From assembly GCA_900541395.1 (NCBI GenBank), contig UQJT01000008.1:1-64000 (forward strand): a stretch of 64,000 bases of DNA, given 5' to 3'. The position numbers and the translations under genes were made by a program. This document shows positions 32,935 through 41,343 of this stretch, one piece after another (positions within the stretch are counted from its first letter, which is position 1; each line of letters begins with the position of its first letter). The stretch is from an uncultured Desulfovibrio sp. GTDB lineage: Bacteria; Desulfobacterota; Desulfovibrionia; Desulfovibrionales; Desulfovibrionaceae. Under the pieces are notes generated by a model. The model was given only the letters and a program-made list of their open reading frames with translations. It did no database searches and was not told the origin of the DNA.

Positions 32935-34197
32935 ATGGACGATCGAAACAATTGGAACTGGGAGCCGGAAGTCCGCGAGATAGCCGATGCGGCTCCGCTG
33001 CCCGGGTGCGACCGGCAGGAGGAGTGGCAGGCTTCGCCCGACGGCGAAAGCATGGCCGCCGTGGTCGTGCAGGACGACGGCACCTTCGCCGTGCGGCGCA
33101 ACGACGCCCTGTGGGAGGTGCGCGCCGAAAAAATCTATCGCTGTCTGTTCGCGCCCGACAACCGTCTGACGGCCCTGGCCCGTCTGGACGGCGAATGGGC
33201 GCTGATGGTGGATGACGCCGAGGTGGGCGAGCACGCCGATTACTACTGGGGCACCATGTTCAGCCCCGGCGGCGCCATCGCCGTGCCCATGCAGACCGGC
33301 ATGGAATACGGCGTCATGCTCGACGGCAAGCCCTGGGAAAATCTGTACACCAGCGCCACGGACTTCGCCGTGTCGGCCAACGGCCGGTCCACCGCCGCCG
33401 TGGTCCAGACCGCTTCGCTGGGGCAGGCCGACCTGGAGGGCTTCCGCAAGGGCGTGTTCACCGTGGCCGTCAACGGCAACGCGTGGGATTCCACCTTTCT
33501 CAACGCCTGGGCGCCCAGTTTCGACCGCGAAGGGCATCGGGTGGCCTGTACCGTGCGTCTGACTCCTTTTGAGTATACCGTCGCCATTAACGGCCAGTGC
33601 TGGGACGAGACGTTTCCCTGCGCCTGGGAACCGGTGTTCGACCCCCGCTCGGGCGACGTGCTGGCTCCCATCCGCAAAAACGGAGCCTGGGGCGTGGCCC
33701 GCAACGGCGCGTTGTTCTGGAAGACCGTGTTCCAGCAGTGCTGGGGCATCCGGGTTTCACCCGTGGAGGGCGGCCCGGTGTGGGCCGTGGTGGCTCCGGC
33801 CTACGGTTCGTTCACCGTGGCCGGCGACGCCAAGCCCTGGGCCTGTCGCTTCCCGTCCGTGACCGACCTTGTGCTGTCGCCCGACGGCCGCCGCGCCGCG
33901 GCCCTGGGCAGCGACAACAACCGCGATTTTCGCGTGGTGGTGGACGGCAAACCCTGGGAACAGACTTTCGACATGGCCTGGCCGGCGGTCTTTTCGGCCG
34001 ACGGCTCCCACGCGGCGGCCAAGGTGCGCAAAGGCGGACGCTACGCCGTGTATGCCGACAACAAGCCGGTGGCCGAAAATCTGGACGACGTGTGGACGCC
34101 CTCGTTCAGCCCCGCGGGCGACGTGTTGCTGTTCTGTTCGCTTCAGGACGGCAAATTCCGCCGCCATACGGTGAAGCTGCCGTCGGCCAAGCTCTAG
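32935..34197 (+). CDS. tmcD: Tmc complex subunit TmcD, Trp-rich repeat protein
   Basis: 420 residues built of recurring units of about 45 residues with a Gly-x-Pro/Cys-Trp core (GKPWENLYT, GNAWDSTFLNAWAPSFD, GQCWDETFPCAWEPVFD, GKPWEQTFDMAWPAVFS) and following DGxxAAA strands, consistent with a beta-propeller. No signal peptide. The Desulfovibrio Tmc complex has a Trp-rich soluble subunit of this size, TmcD, of unknown role. Position 12 nt before tmcC supports the name. Confidence 0.82.
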   Translation: MDDRNNWNWEPEVREIADAAPLPGCDRQEEWQASPDGESMAAVVVQDDGTFAVRRNDALWEVRAEKIYRCLFAPDNRLTALARLDGEWALMVDDAEVGEHADYYWGTMFSPGGAIAVPMQTGMEYGVMLDGKPWENLYTSATDFAVSANGRSTAAVVQTASLGQADLEGFRKGVFTVAVNGNAWDSTFLNAWAPSFDREGHRVACTVRLTPFEYTVAINGQCWDETFPCAWEPVFDPRSGDVLAPIRKNGAWGVARNGALFWKTVFQQCWGIRVSPVEGGPVWAVVAPAYGSFTVAGDAKPWACRFPSVTDLVLSPDGRRAAALGSDNNRDFRVVVDGKPWEQTFDMAWPAVFSADGSHAAAKVRKGGRYAVYADNKPVAENLDDVWTPSFSPAGDVLLFCSLQDGKFRRHTVKLPSAKL

Positions 34198-34209
34198 CGA
34201 GGACCCATC

Positions 34210-34872
34210 ATGAACACTCTGTACAATTTCGCGACGGGCCCCCTGGCGTGGCTGGCGTTTGTGGTGTGCATCGGCGGCATCATCTGGCGGCTGTGGTCTT
34301 ACGCCCTGCTGGCCCGGATGCGGGACGGATCGGCCCTGGCCTATATCAGGCCCAAGTATTCTCTCATTTCCTTTTTTCGCTGGACGGTGCCCTACGCCAC
34401 CTGCGGCTGGCGGGCCAATCCCCGCCTTACCCTGGCCAGCTTCATCCTGCATCTGGGTTTGTTCGTTTCCATACTGTTCTATTCGGGCCACAACGTGATG
34501 TGGGACTACAATTTCGGCTTTTCCCTGCCGTCCCTGCCCGACCTGGTGGTGAGCATCCTGGTGTTCGCGGCCATTCTGGCCTGCATTTTCCTGGGGGTGC
34601 GGCGGCTGTACATCTCGGCCGCGTCGCACGTGGTGACCCGCCGGGCCGACTGGATCGGCCTGGTGCTGGTGACCGCCACGCTGGTCAGCGGCTTCGCTTC
34701 CGCCCAGGGGTTCGGCGATCAGGGCATTATGACCCTGCTGCACGTCCTTTGCGGCGAGGCCCTGCTGGTCTGCCTGCCGTTCACACGGCTCAGCCACGCC
34801 TTTCTCATCCCCTTCACCCGCGCGTATATGGGGTCCGAGTCCATCGGCGTCCGGCGCACCTGTGACTGGTAA
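34210..34872 (+). CDS. tmcC: Tmc complex cytochrome b subunit TmcC
   Basis: 220-residue membrane protein with about five helices (near 10-30, 78-100, 110-130, 145-165, 180-200) of the NarI/DsrM/HmcE type. Its His residues in LHLGLFVSILFYSGH, LLHVLCGE and RLSHAFLIPF are candidate heme b ligands. It carries electrons between the periplasmic cytochrome and TmcB. A ribosome site (GAGGA) precedes the start; tmcB follows after 17 nt. Confidence 0.88.
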   Translation: MNTLYNFATGPLAWLAFVVCIGGIIWRLWSYALLARMRDGSALAYIRPKYSLISFFRWTVPYATCGWRANPRLTLASFILHLGLFVSILFYSGHNVMWDYNFGFSLPSLPDLVVSILVFAAILACIFLGVRRLYISAASHVVTRRADWIGLVLVTATLVSGFASAQGFGDQGIMTLLHVLCGEALLVCLPFTRLSHAFLIPFTRAYMGSESIGVRRTCDW

Positions 34873-34889
34873 GGCCCGGGAGGAACATC

Positions 34890-36206
34890 ATGGGTATTGA
34901 AGAACGCAAAATAGAAGACGTCAATCTGATGCGGGGGGCGGGCCTGCTCACGCGCGACCGGATCATCAAGGTGATCCGCGACGTGTTGAAGGGCGAGGCC
35001 GGAGCCCGCGTCAAGATTTACGAAAAGACCTGCATGCGCTGCGGCGCGTGCGCCAAGGGCTGTCATTTCAGCCTGTCGCATCCCGACGATCCGTCCTACG
35101 CTCCGGTGGCCAAGCTCGACAAGACCATTTTCAAGATGATGCGGCGGCGGGGCGACCTGAGCCCGGAGGAAATGTACGGCGTGGCCCAGATGGCCTTCAC
35201 CGAGTGCAACCTGTGCCGCCGCTGCATCCATTACTGTCCCATCGGGGTGGACATCGCGTACCTGATGAGCCTGGTGCGCCGGATATGCAACAAACTGGGC
35301 CTGGTGCCCGCCTTCATTCAGGACACGGCCAACAGCCATTCCGCCACCATGAACCAGATGTGGGTGCGCGAGGACGAATGGCTCGACAGCCTGGTCTGGC
35401 AGGAGGAGGAAGCGCGCGAGGAGTTCCCCGGTCTGCGTATCCCCCTGGACAAAGAGGGCGCGGATTTCATGTATTCGGTCATCGCGCCCGAGCCCAAGTT
35501 CCGTACTCAGCTCATCTATCAGGCGGCCGCCATTTTTCATCAGGCGGGCTGCGACTGGACCATGCCCTCGCGTCCCGGCTGGGACAACAGCGACATGTGC
35601 ATGTTCACGGGCGATTACGAAATGATGGGTCGCCTCAAGCGGGCCCACTTCGAGCTGGCCCAGAAGCTGCGCGTGCGGCGCATCGTCATGGGCGAGTGCG
35701 GCCACGCCTTCCGCTCGGTGTACGATCAGGGCAATCGCTGGCTGGCCTGGAAGGATTCGCCGGTGCCCGTGGTGCACGCCATCGAATTCTACTGGGAACT
35801 GCTCAACGAGGGCAAGATCAAGCTGGCCCGCAAGCTTGAGGAGCCGGTGACCATCCACGACCCCTGCAACACCATCCGCGGCCGCGGCCTGGCGGACAAG
35901 CTGCGCGACGTGGTGCACGCCCTGTGCGCCAACGTGGTGGAGATGACGCCCAACCGCGAGCACAACTTCTGTTGCAGCGCCGGAGGCGGCATCATCAACT
36001 GCGGACCGCCCTTCAAGCGGGTGCGCATGGAAGGCAACAGCGTCAAGGCCGATCAGCTCCGCAATACCGGGGTGGGCATCGTGGTGGCCCCCTGTCACAA
36101 CTGTCACGGCGGCCTGGACGACATCATCAATCATTATAAGCTGGGCATGCATCCCAAGTTCATCGGCGATCTCATTTACGAGCTGATGGAAAAGCCCGAC
36201 GCTTAA
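34890..36206 (+). CDS. tmcB: Tmc complex Fe-S subunit TmcB, HdrD-like
   Basis: 438-residue cytoplasmic protein with two [4Fe-4S] motifs (Cys48-51-54-58 and Cys106-109-112-116 with Pro) and two CCG domains: MGECGHAFRS, then HDPCNTIRG, NFCCSAGGG and APCHNCHGGLDDI. This is the HdrD/DsrK/TmcB layout in which the CCG cysteines hold the catalytic Fe-S centre. It takes electrons from or passes them to a cytoplasmic partner, probably DsrC-like or ferredoxin/thiol. Middle gene of the operon. Confidence 0.92.
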   Translation: MGIEERKIEDVNLMRGAGLLTRDRIIKVIRDVLKGEAGARVKIYEKTCMRCGACAKGCHFSLSHPDDPSYAPVAKLDKTIFKMMRRRGDLSPEEMYGVAQMAFTECNLCRRCIHYCPIGVDIAYLMSLVRRICNKLGLVPAFIQDTANSHSATMNQMWVREDEWLDSLVWQEEEAREEFPGLRIPLDKEGADFMYSVIAPEPKFRTQLIYQAAAIFHQAGCDWTMPSRPGWDNSDMCMFTGDYEMMGRLKRAHFELAQKLRVRRIVMGECGHAFRSVYDQGNRWLAWKDSPVPVVHAIEFYWELLNEGKIKLARKLEEPVTIHDPCNTIRGRGLADKLRDVVHALCANVVEMTPNREHNFCCSAGGGIINCGPPFKRVRMEGNSVKADQLRNTGVGIVVAPCHNCHGGLDDIINHYKLGMHPKFIGDLIYELMEKPDA

Positions 36207-36215
36207 GGCGGCGTC

Positions 36216-36255
36216 GCCGGAGCCCCGCCCGCCGCGCGGCGGGCGGGGCTCCGGC
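36216..36255. other. 40-bp perfect palindrome between tmcB and tmcA
   Basis: Twenty bases (36216-36235, beginning GCCGGAGCCCC) are followed directly by their exact reverse complement, giving a very stable hairpin 10 nt after tmcB and 28 nt before tmcA. There is no T-run after it, so processing or 3'-end protection, allowing unequal amounts of TmcB and TmcA, is more likely than complete termination. Confidence 0.7.
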
Positions 36256-36282
36256 GCCCGACGGAACCGACTGGAGAACACT

Positions 36283-36654
36283 ATGTCCCTGCACACCATC
36301 GCCCGCGCCGGGCTTGTCGTCGCTCTGCTGGCGGGACTGGCCGGAAACGCCGCCGCCCTGACTCTGTCTTCCGACGAGTTCAAGCATCCCCGCCGCCCGG
36401 CCGTGAACTTCGACCATGACGGCCATAACGAACGGGCCGGACTGGGCGATAACTGCGTGATATGCCATCACAGCGGCGAAAACGGCGTCATCGACCCCGA
36501 CGCCTCGTCGGAAGGCGTGCCCTGTTCCGATTGCCACAAGGTCGACGCCCCGCGCGGCACCACGCCGCTGATGCGGGCCTATCACCGGCAGTGCATCAGT
36601 TGCCATGTGGACACCAACAAGGGGCCGAGCACCTGCGGAGGCTGTCACAAGTAG
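36283..36654 (+). CDS. tmcA: Tmc complex tetraheme cytochrome c3 (type II), TmcA
   Basis: 123 residues with a signal peptide (about 1-26, ending NAAA) and four CXXCH heme sites: CVICH (58-62), CSDCH (81-85), CISCH (104-108) and CGGCH (118-122), plus upstream His residues in NFDHDGHN for axial ligation. Short spacing and an acidic mature chain fit type II cytochrome c3, the periplasmic partner that accepts electrons from type I c3/hydrogenase. AGGAGAAC-like ribosome site (GGAGAACACT) precedes the ATG. Confidence 0.93.
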   Translation: MSLHTIARAGLVVALLAGLAGNAAALTLSSDEFKHPRRPAVNFDHDGHNERAGLGDNCVICHHSGENGVIDPDASSEGVPCSDCHKVDAPRGTTPLMRAYHRQCISCHVDTNKGPSTCGGCHK

Positions 36655-36717
36655 GCGGCGCGCCGCCCGCGGGCGGTCGCTCTTGGAACATTTTTGACCA
36701 TGCTGAGGAGTCGCCCG

Positions 36718-37182
36718 ATGCTCAACAACAATATGCCTTCCTCCTCCGCCGACGGGGACGGCGTCCGCGCGGCGCAGGCCGGGGCGGAGTCCAGGCCCAA
36801 GATGGTTCTCACCATCGACGACGATCCGTATATCCGCAAGTACATCACGGAACTTTTGTCCGACAACGGCTACGAAACCTGCTCCGCGGCTTCCGTGGAA
36901 GAGGCGCTGGAAGTGCTCAAAACCCGGCGTCCCGATCTGGTGACGCTGGATATGGAAATGCCCGACGAATGGGGGCCGCGCTTCTACCGCAAGATGACCA
37001 TGATGCCCGAATACAAGGATATGCCGGTCATCGTGATCAGCGGCCTGCAGGGTATCCACCTGGCTATCCGCAACGCCGTGGCCTCGCTGCAAAAGCCGTT
37101 CAACCCCGAAGAATTGTTGGCCATCGTCGACCGCGTGCTCTCTTCCGACGAGGAGATCCGCAAGGCTATGGACGGCGAATAA
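36718..37182 (+). CDS. Single-domain response regulator
   Basis: 154 residues; after a 28-residue polar leader comes a receiver domain MVLTIDDDPYIRKYITELL with acidic pocket Asp34-36, phospho-acceptor Asp78 (TLDMEMP), Ser/Thr in VIVISG and Lys in SLQKPF. No output domain. The ATG at 36718 follows GAGGAG by seven bases; an upstream in-frame start would bury that site. In Desulfovibrio vulgaris, receiver and kinase genes also adjoin tmc, so it probably relays signals from the kinase downstream to an unlinked output. Confidence 0.88.
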   Translation: MLNNNMPSSSADGDGVRAAQAGAESRPKMVLTIDDDPYIRKYITELLSDNGYETCSAASVEEALEVLKTRRPDLVTLDMEMPDEWGPRFYRKMTMMPEYKDMPVIVISGLQGIHLAIRNAVASLQKPFNPEELLAIVDRVLSSDEEIRKAMDGE

Positions 37183-37442
37183 ATCCGGATGCGGCCGTTC
37201 CGGATGCCGGGGCGGCCGTTGTTCGGGTCCGGCTTGGGATTTTGTGGATAAGGAGAACCGGCGGTCGCCAGTGCGGCTGGACATGACGCCGCCTGCCGCC
37301 GTTTGACCGCGCCGCCCGGAAGCTTCGGCCCGGTCCGCGTTCCGGCGCGGAATGTTCCTTTGGTACCGGCGGCGGCCGCGCCTGACATGGCGACTTCTCT
37401 CCTCAGGCGCGCCGCTTCTGAAGACGACGCGAGGACAGGCCC

Positions 37443-39371
37443 ATGAAGGAAACCATACTGCTCGTGGATGACGAACAACAGGTCCGCGTCCATGTGGGAC
37501 TTACCCTGCGCAACGCCGGCTATGCCGTGTTGACGGCCGGTTCCGGGGAGGAGGCCTTGCAGACCTTCGCCCGCCGGCGCACCTCCATCGCCATTGTGGA
37601 TGCGGGGTTGGCCGACCTGTCCGGTCTGGAGCTGCTCAAACGCTGGAAAGCCATCGCCCCGGATACGGAAATCATCCTGACCCTGGACCGCGACAAGCTC
37701 GACCTTGCGGGGGAAAGTCTCAAGCTGGAGGCTTCGGACGTGCTGTTCAGGCCCGTGGACCCCGAAGTTCTGTTGATTGTGGTGAAGCGCGCGCAGGAGC
37801 GTATTTCCATGCGCAGCGAACTGCACGAGTGCACCATCAATCTGGAAAGCGTCATCAAGCAAAAATCCGCCCAGATCGTGGCCTCGGAACGCAAGCTGGC
37901 CGCCCGGCAGGCGGTGGACGGCTTCGCCTTCGGGCTGCACGCGCTCATGAATTCCATGAGCGGCGATCAACGTACCTTCAACGAACTGCCCTGCTTCGTG
38001 GCGGTGCACGATCGCTACATGCAAATTCAGATGGTCAACGATTTGTACCGCGAACGCCTGGGCAACCTGGTGGGCGAAGCCAGTTGGACCCCCTACGTGC
38101 ATACCGAGGATCAGGCCCTGCTGCCGGTGGAGCGGGCCATTGTGGAGGGCCACGGCGTACGCGGCGAAGCCGTGTTGCGGGCCAAGGACGGCGCGGAAAT
38201 TCCCGTCATGGTGCACACCGCGCCCATCCTCAACAACGAGGGCGAGGTGGAGCTGGTATTGGAACTGTCGGTGGACATCCAGGAAAGCCGCCGCCTGCGC
38301 GACGAACTGCGCCACACCCGTGAACGCTACCGTCAGCTTTTTGAGGAGAGCCCTTCGTATGTGTCGGTAGTGGACCGCGAATACCGCATTCTCGAAGCCA
38401 ACCGGGCCTACCGCAATACGTTCGGCCCCCACGGAAGCAAGCACTGTTACGAGCAATTCATGCAGTCGGGCGAAATCTGCGACGACTGTCCCGTACGCCA
38501 GACCTTTCAGGAGGGCTGTTCCCGCCACACCGAAAAGGTGGTCATCGCCCGCGACGGCCTGCCCATCAACGTGTTGGTATGGACGGCTCCGCTGCGGGAC
38601 GAGTCGGGCAAGATCACCCAGTGCATCGAAATGGCCACCGACATCACCGAACTGCGCCGCCTTCAGGATCGTCTGGCCTCGCTGGGGCTGCTCATGGGGT
38701 CCACGGCCCACGGCATCAAGGGAATGCTGACCGCTTTGGACGGCAGCGTCTATCGCCTGGGCGCGGGCCTGGAACGGGGCGACGAACCCCGCATGCGCGA
38801 TTCGCTTAAGGATTTGAAGGACATGGTGGGCCGTCTGCGCAAGATGGTGCTCGACATCCTGTATTTCGCCAAAGAGCGCGAACTGGACCGCTCCGATCTG
38901 GACCTGGGCGAATTTCTGGGCACGGTGGTGGGCACGGTGTCGGACAAGGCCGCCGCGGCCGGAATCGCCGTGGAGCTGGAAAACAAGGATGCGGGCATAA
39001 TTTCGGCCGACGCCTCCACCCTCAGTTCCGCCCTGGTCAATCTGCTCGAAAACGCCGTGGACGCCTGCCGGGCCGATTCCAAGCCCGAACACAAGGTGCG
39101 CGTGGTGGCCGCAGGCAGGCCCGACACCGTGGACATCCGCGTGGAAGACAACGGCATCGGCATGAGCGAGGAAGCCCGCGCCAAGTTGTTCACCCTGTTC
39201 TTTTCGTCCAAGGGCAAGGGCGGCACCGGCATCGGCCTGTATGTGGCCCGTCAGATCGTCATGCAGCACGGCGGCCGCATCGAGGTCGAATCCATCCAGG
39301 GCGCGGGCAGCGTGTTCACCGTCGTCCTGCCCCGCCTCGCCCCCCCGGCCGCTCCCCGGCCGGGCGCTTAA
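37443..39371 (+). CDS. Hybrid PAS-domain sensor histidine kinase
   Basis: 642 residues, soluble. N-terminal receiver domain (1-120; Asp9-10, acceptor Asp53), a helical linker with KQKSAQIVASERKL, PAS domain 1 (about 175-285), PAS domain 2 (about 300-405) with a cysteine group HCYEQF...CDDCPV, a dimerisation helix with phospho-His423 in GSTAHGIKG, and a HATPase_c domain (NLLENAVDA N box, EDNGIGMS, GGTGIGLYVARQI). No membrane segment, so the cue is cytoplasmic, perhaps redox given the Cys set. It lies 260 nt after the single receiver and probably controls energy metabolism with it. Confidence 0.9.
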   Translation: MKETILLVDDEQQVRVHVGLTLRNAGYAVLTAGSGEEALQTFARRRTSIAIVDAGLADLSGLELLKRWKAIAPDTEIILTLDRDKLDLAGESLKLEASDVLFRPVDPEVLLIVVKRAQERISMRSELHECTINLESVIKQKSAQIVASERKLAARQAVDGFAFGLHALMNSMSGDQRTFNELPCFVAVHDRYMQIQMVNDLYRERLGNLVGEASWTPYVHTEDQALLPVERAIVEGHGVRGEAVLRAKDGAEIPVMVHTAPILNNEGEVELVLELSVDIQESRRLRDELRHTRERYRQLFEESPSYVSVVDREYRILEANRAYRNTFGPHGSKHCYEQFMQSGEICDDCPVRQTFQEGCSRHTEKVVIARDGLPINVLVWTAPLRDESGKITQCIEMATDITELRRLQDRLASLGLLMGSTAHGIKGMLTALDGSVYRLGAGLERGDEPRMRDSLKDLKDMVGRLRKMVLDILYFAKERELDRSDLDLGEFLGTVVGTVSDKAAAAGIAVELENKDAGIISADASTLSSALVNLLENAVDACRADSKPEHKVRVVAAGRPDTVDIRVEDNGIGMSEEARAKLFTLFFSSKGKGGTGIGLYVARQIVMQHGGRIEVESIQGAGSVFTVVLPRLAPPAAPRPGA

Positions 39372-39692
39372 GAGAAAGATTGGGGAGGCGTTGCCTCCCC
39401 AATCTTTGAAAGGCAGCCGGGCTTCCAGCCCGGCCAAAGGCAGGCTTCGACCACCGTTGGCGGAAGCGCGCCGGAACAAACCTTTGGTTTGTTCCGGCTC
39501 CGCTTCGCGCGACATTAGGCCGCTCCTCGCCCCCCCCTCCATGCCGCCTTCCAGGCGGCGGGGGGTCGTCATCTCTGCTCTCGATGCCCGTAGGCCTCGC
39601 GTTGCTCGGCAACGGGCACGGCCCCTGCGGGGCCGCCCGGTAGGTCGGTCTCAAAGCTCGCTACGCTCGCGCCTCCGGCGGTTTAAGGATGG
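39372..39692. other. Convergent intergenic region, kinase to serine dehydratase
   Basis: 321 nt holding the kinase terminator and then GC-rich sequence with minor hairpins (GGCCCC/GGGGCC near 39620). No gene was recognised. Confidence 0.4.
39375..39407 (+). terminator. Terminator after the sensor kinase gene
   Basis: A 15-bp perfect stem AAAGATTGGGGAGGC with a 3-nt loop begins 4 nt after the stop codon. The distal arm ends CTTT, giving a short U-run. Confidence 0.75.
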
Positions 39693-41099
39693 TCAGCAGT
39701 TGACCATGCTGACGGCGAGGCCGCCGAGGGAGGTTTCCTTGAACTTGGCGTTCATCTCGCGGCCGGTTTCGGCCATGGCGGCGATGGCGGAATCCAGACT
39801 GACGCGGTGGTGGTAGGGGTTTTCGGTGCTGGCCAGCAGGAAGGCATTGTAGGCTTTGACCGCGCCCATGGCGTTGCGTTCGATGCAGGGTATCTGCACG
39901 TAGCCGCCCACGGGGTCGCAGGTCAGACCCAGATGGTGCTCCAGGGCGATTTCGGCCGCGTTTTCCGTGGTCTGGGCCGACGCGCCCCGGGCGTGGGCCA
40001 CCAGGGCGGCGGCCATGGCCGAGGCCACGCCCACTTCGCCCTGGCATCCCACCTCGGCCCCGGCGATGGCCGCGTTGCGCTTGGCCAGAAAGGCCACGGC
40101 CGCGGCGGCCAGCATGCCTTCGCGCAGAGCCCGGTCGCCGATGGACTGATCGTGGCGCATGGCGTAGAGCAGGGCGGGCATGACCCCGGCCGCCCCGCAG
40201 GTGGGGGCGGTGACGATGACTCCGCCGTCGGCGTTTTCCTCGGCGGTGGCCAGAGCGTAGGCGTTGAGCCGGGCCAGGAAGCGATCGCTGCCGATGGGCA
40301 TGTGGGCCGCTTTGTCGTACAGCGCCCCGGCCTTGCGCTGGACGCCCAGGGTGCCGGGCAGCGGGCCCGAGGCCGCCAGCCCGTGGCGCACGCTGTCCAG
40401 CATGGTTTCCAGCAGCCCTTCCAGCTTTTCCAGAATGGCCGCGCGGCCCATGCCGGTGATGGCGATCTCGTTTTCCAGCATGAGTTCGTGCAGAGTGAGC
40501 CCGCTGACGCGCAGAATTTCTTTGAGATCGCGCATGGTGCGGTAAGGATGGACCGGGAGTCCGCGTTCCGGTTCGCTCCAGCCTTCCCACTGGATGAAGC
40601 CTCCGCCCACGGAATAATATTCTTTTTCCAGCAGGGTTTCGCCCCGGCCGTCGTGCAGGGACAGAACCAGGGTGTTGCTGTAGGGGCGGTCGTGCTGGAT
40701 GCGGTCGTGGACGACGTCGTCCAGGCGCGCGCGCACCGTGTGGCGGCCCAGGGGCTGAGCGTGGTCCGCGTGGCGATCGGCCGCCAGATTTTTCAACAGG
40801 CCGGGCGGACATTGCGAGGGTTGATAGCCGAGAAGCCCGGCCACCACCGCCGCGTCCGTGCCGTGGCCCGCGCCCGTGGCGCTGAGCGAGCCGAACAGCC
40901 GGACCCGGAAGCGCCAGTCGTCTTCGCTCGCGCTTCCGGTCGCGGCGCCGCCGACCTGGTCCGCCCCGGCCAGGGCCGCGCTACGGCGCAGAAAGTCGTA
41001 CCCGGCCTTCATGGGCCCCATCGTGTGCGAACTGGAGGGACCGGGACCGCATTCAAACAGGTCGAACAACGAAGTTTCGATGGGCGTCGATTCCGACAT
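39693..41099 (-). CDS. sdaA: L-serine ammonia-lyase, iron-sulfur dependent, single-chain
   Basis: Deaminates serine to pyruvate. 468 residues combining the beta domain (SLFDLFECGPGPSSSHTMGPMKAG at the N-terminus, FGSLSATGAGHGTD) and the catalytic alpha domain (VTAPTCGAAGVMPALLYA, GAEVGCQGEVGVASAMAA, LTCDPVGGYVQIPCIERNA), whose cysteines bind the [4Fe-4S] cluster. The C-terminal VNC tail with a cysteine second to last is the usual inhibitory ligand in this class. Monocistronic; 244-nt gap to the upstream regulator gene. Confidence 0.95.
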   Translation of the reverse strand: MSESTPIETSLFDLFECGPGPSSSHTMGPMKAGYDFLRRSAALAGADQVGGAATGSASEDDWRFRVRLFGSLSATGAGHGTDAAVVAGLLGYQPSQCPPGLLKNLAADRHADHAQPLGRHTVRARLDDVVHDRIQHDRPYSNTLVLSLHDGRGETLLEKEYYSVGGGFIQWEGWSEPERGLPVHPYRTMRDLKEILRVSGLTLHELMLENEIAITGMGRAAILEKLEGLLETMLDSVRHGLAASGPLPGTLGVQRKAGALYDKAAHMPIGSDRFLARLNAYALATAEENADGGVIVTAPTCGAAGVMPALLYAMRHDQSIGDRALREGMLAAAAVAFLAKRNAAIAGAEVGCQGEVGVASAMAAALVAHARGASAQTTENAAEIALEHHLGLTCDPVGGYVQIPCIERNAMGAVKAYNAFLLASTENPYHHRVSLDSAIAAMAETGREMNAKFKETSLGGLAVSMVNC

Positions 41100-41343
41100 A
41101 TATTTTCCTTAGTGCTTTTTGCAAACCATGATTACGGGTTTCCGACGGCAACCGCGTGCCGCAAAGGCAGCCCGTGTTCCACGAGGGCCGGGACGGACCC
41201 TGTTTGGCGCAAGCTTGATCCGTCACTTTTTCATGACGCGCGGCAGGCTTTGCCGACGGCCGCTTCCGCTCGCGTTTTGCGCGGAAACGCTTCGCCCCCT
41301 CCGGCGTTTATCGGTACGATCAGGCGACCGAAAAGGAAAGGGT

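Noticed and set aside
41147..41160. Sigma-54-like GGCACGCGGTTGCC on the minus strand before the serine dehydratase gene
   Set aside because: Only 9 bases separate GG and GC; sigma-54 needs 10.
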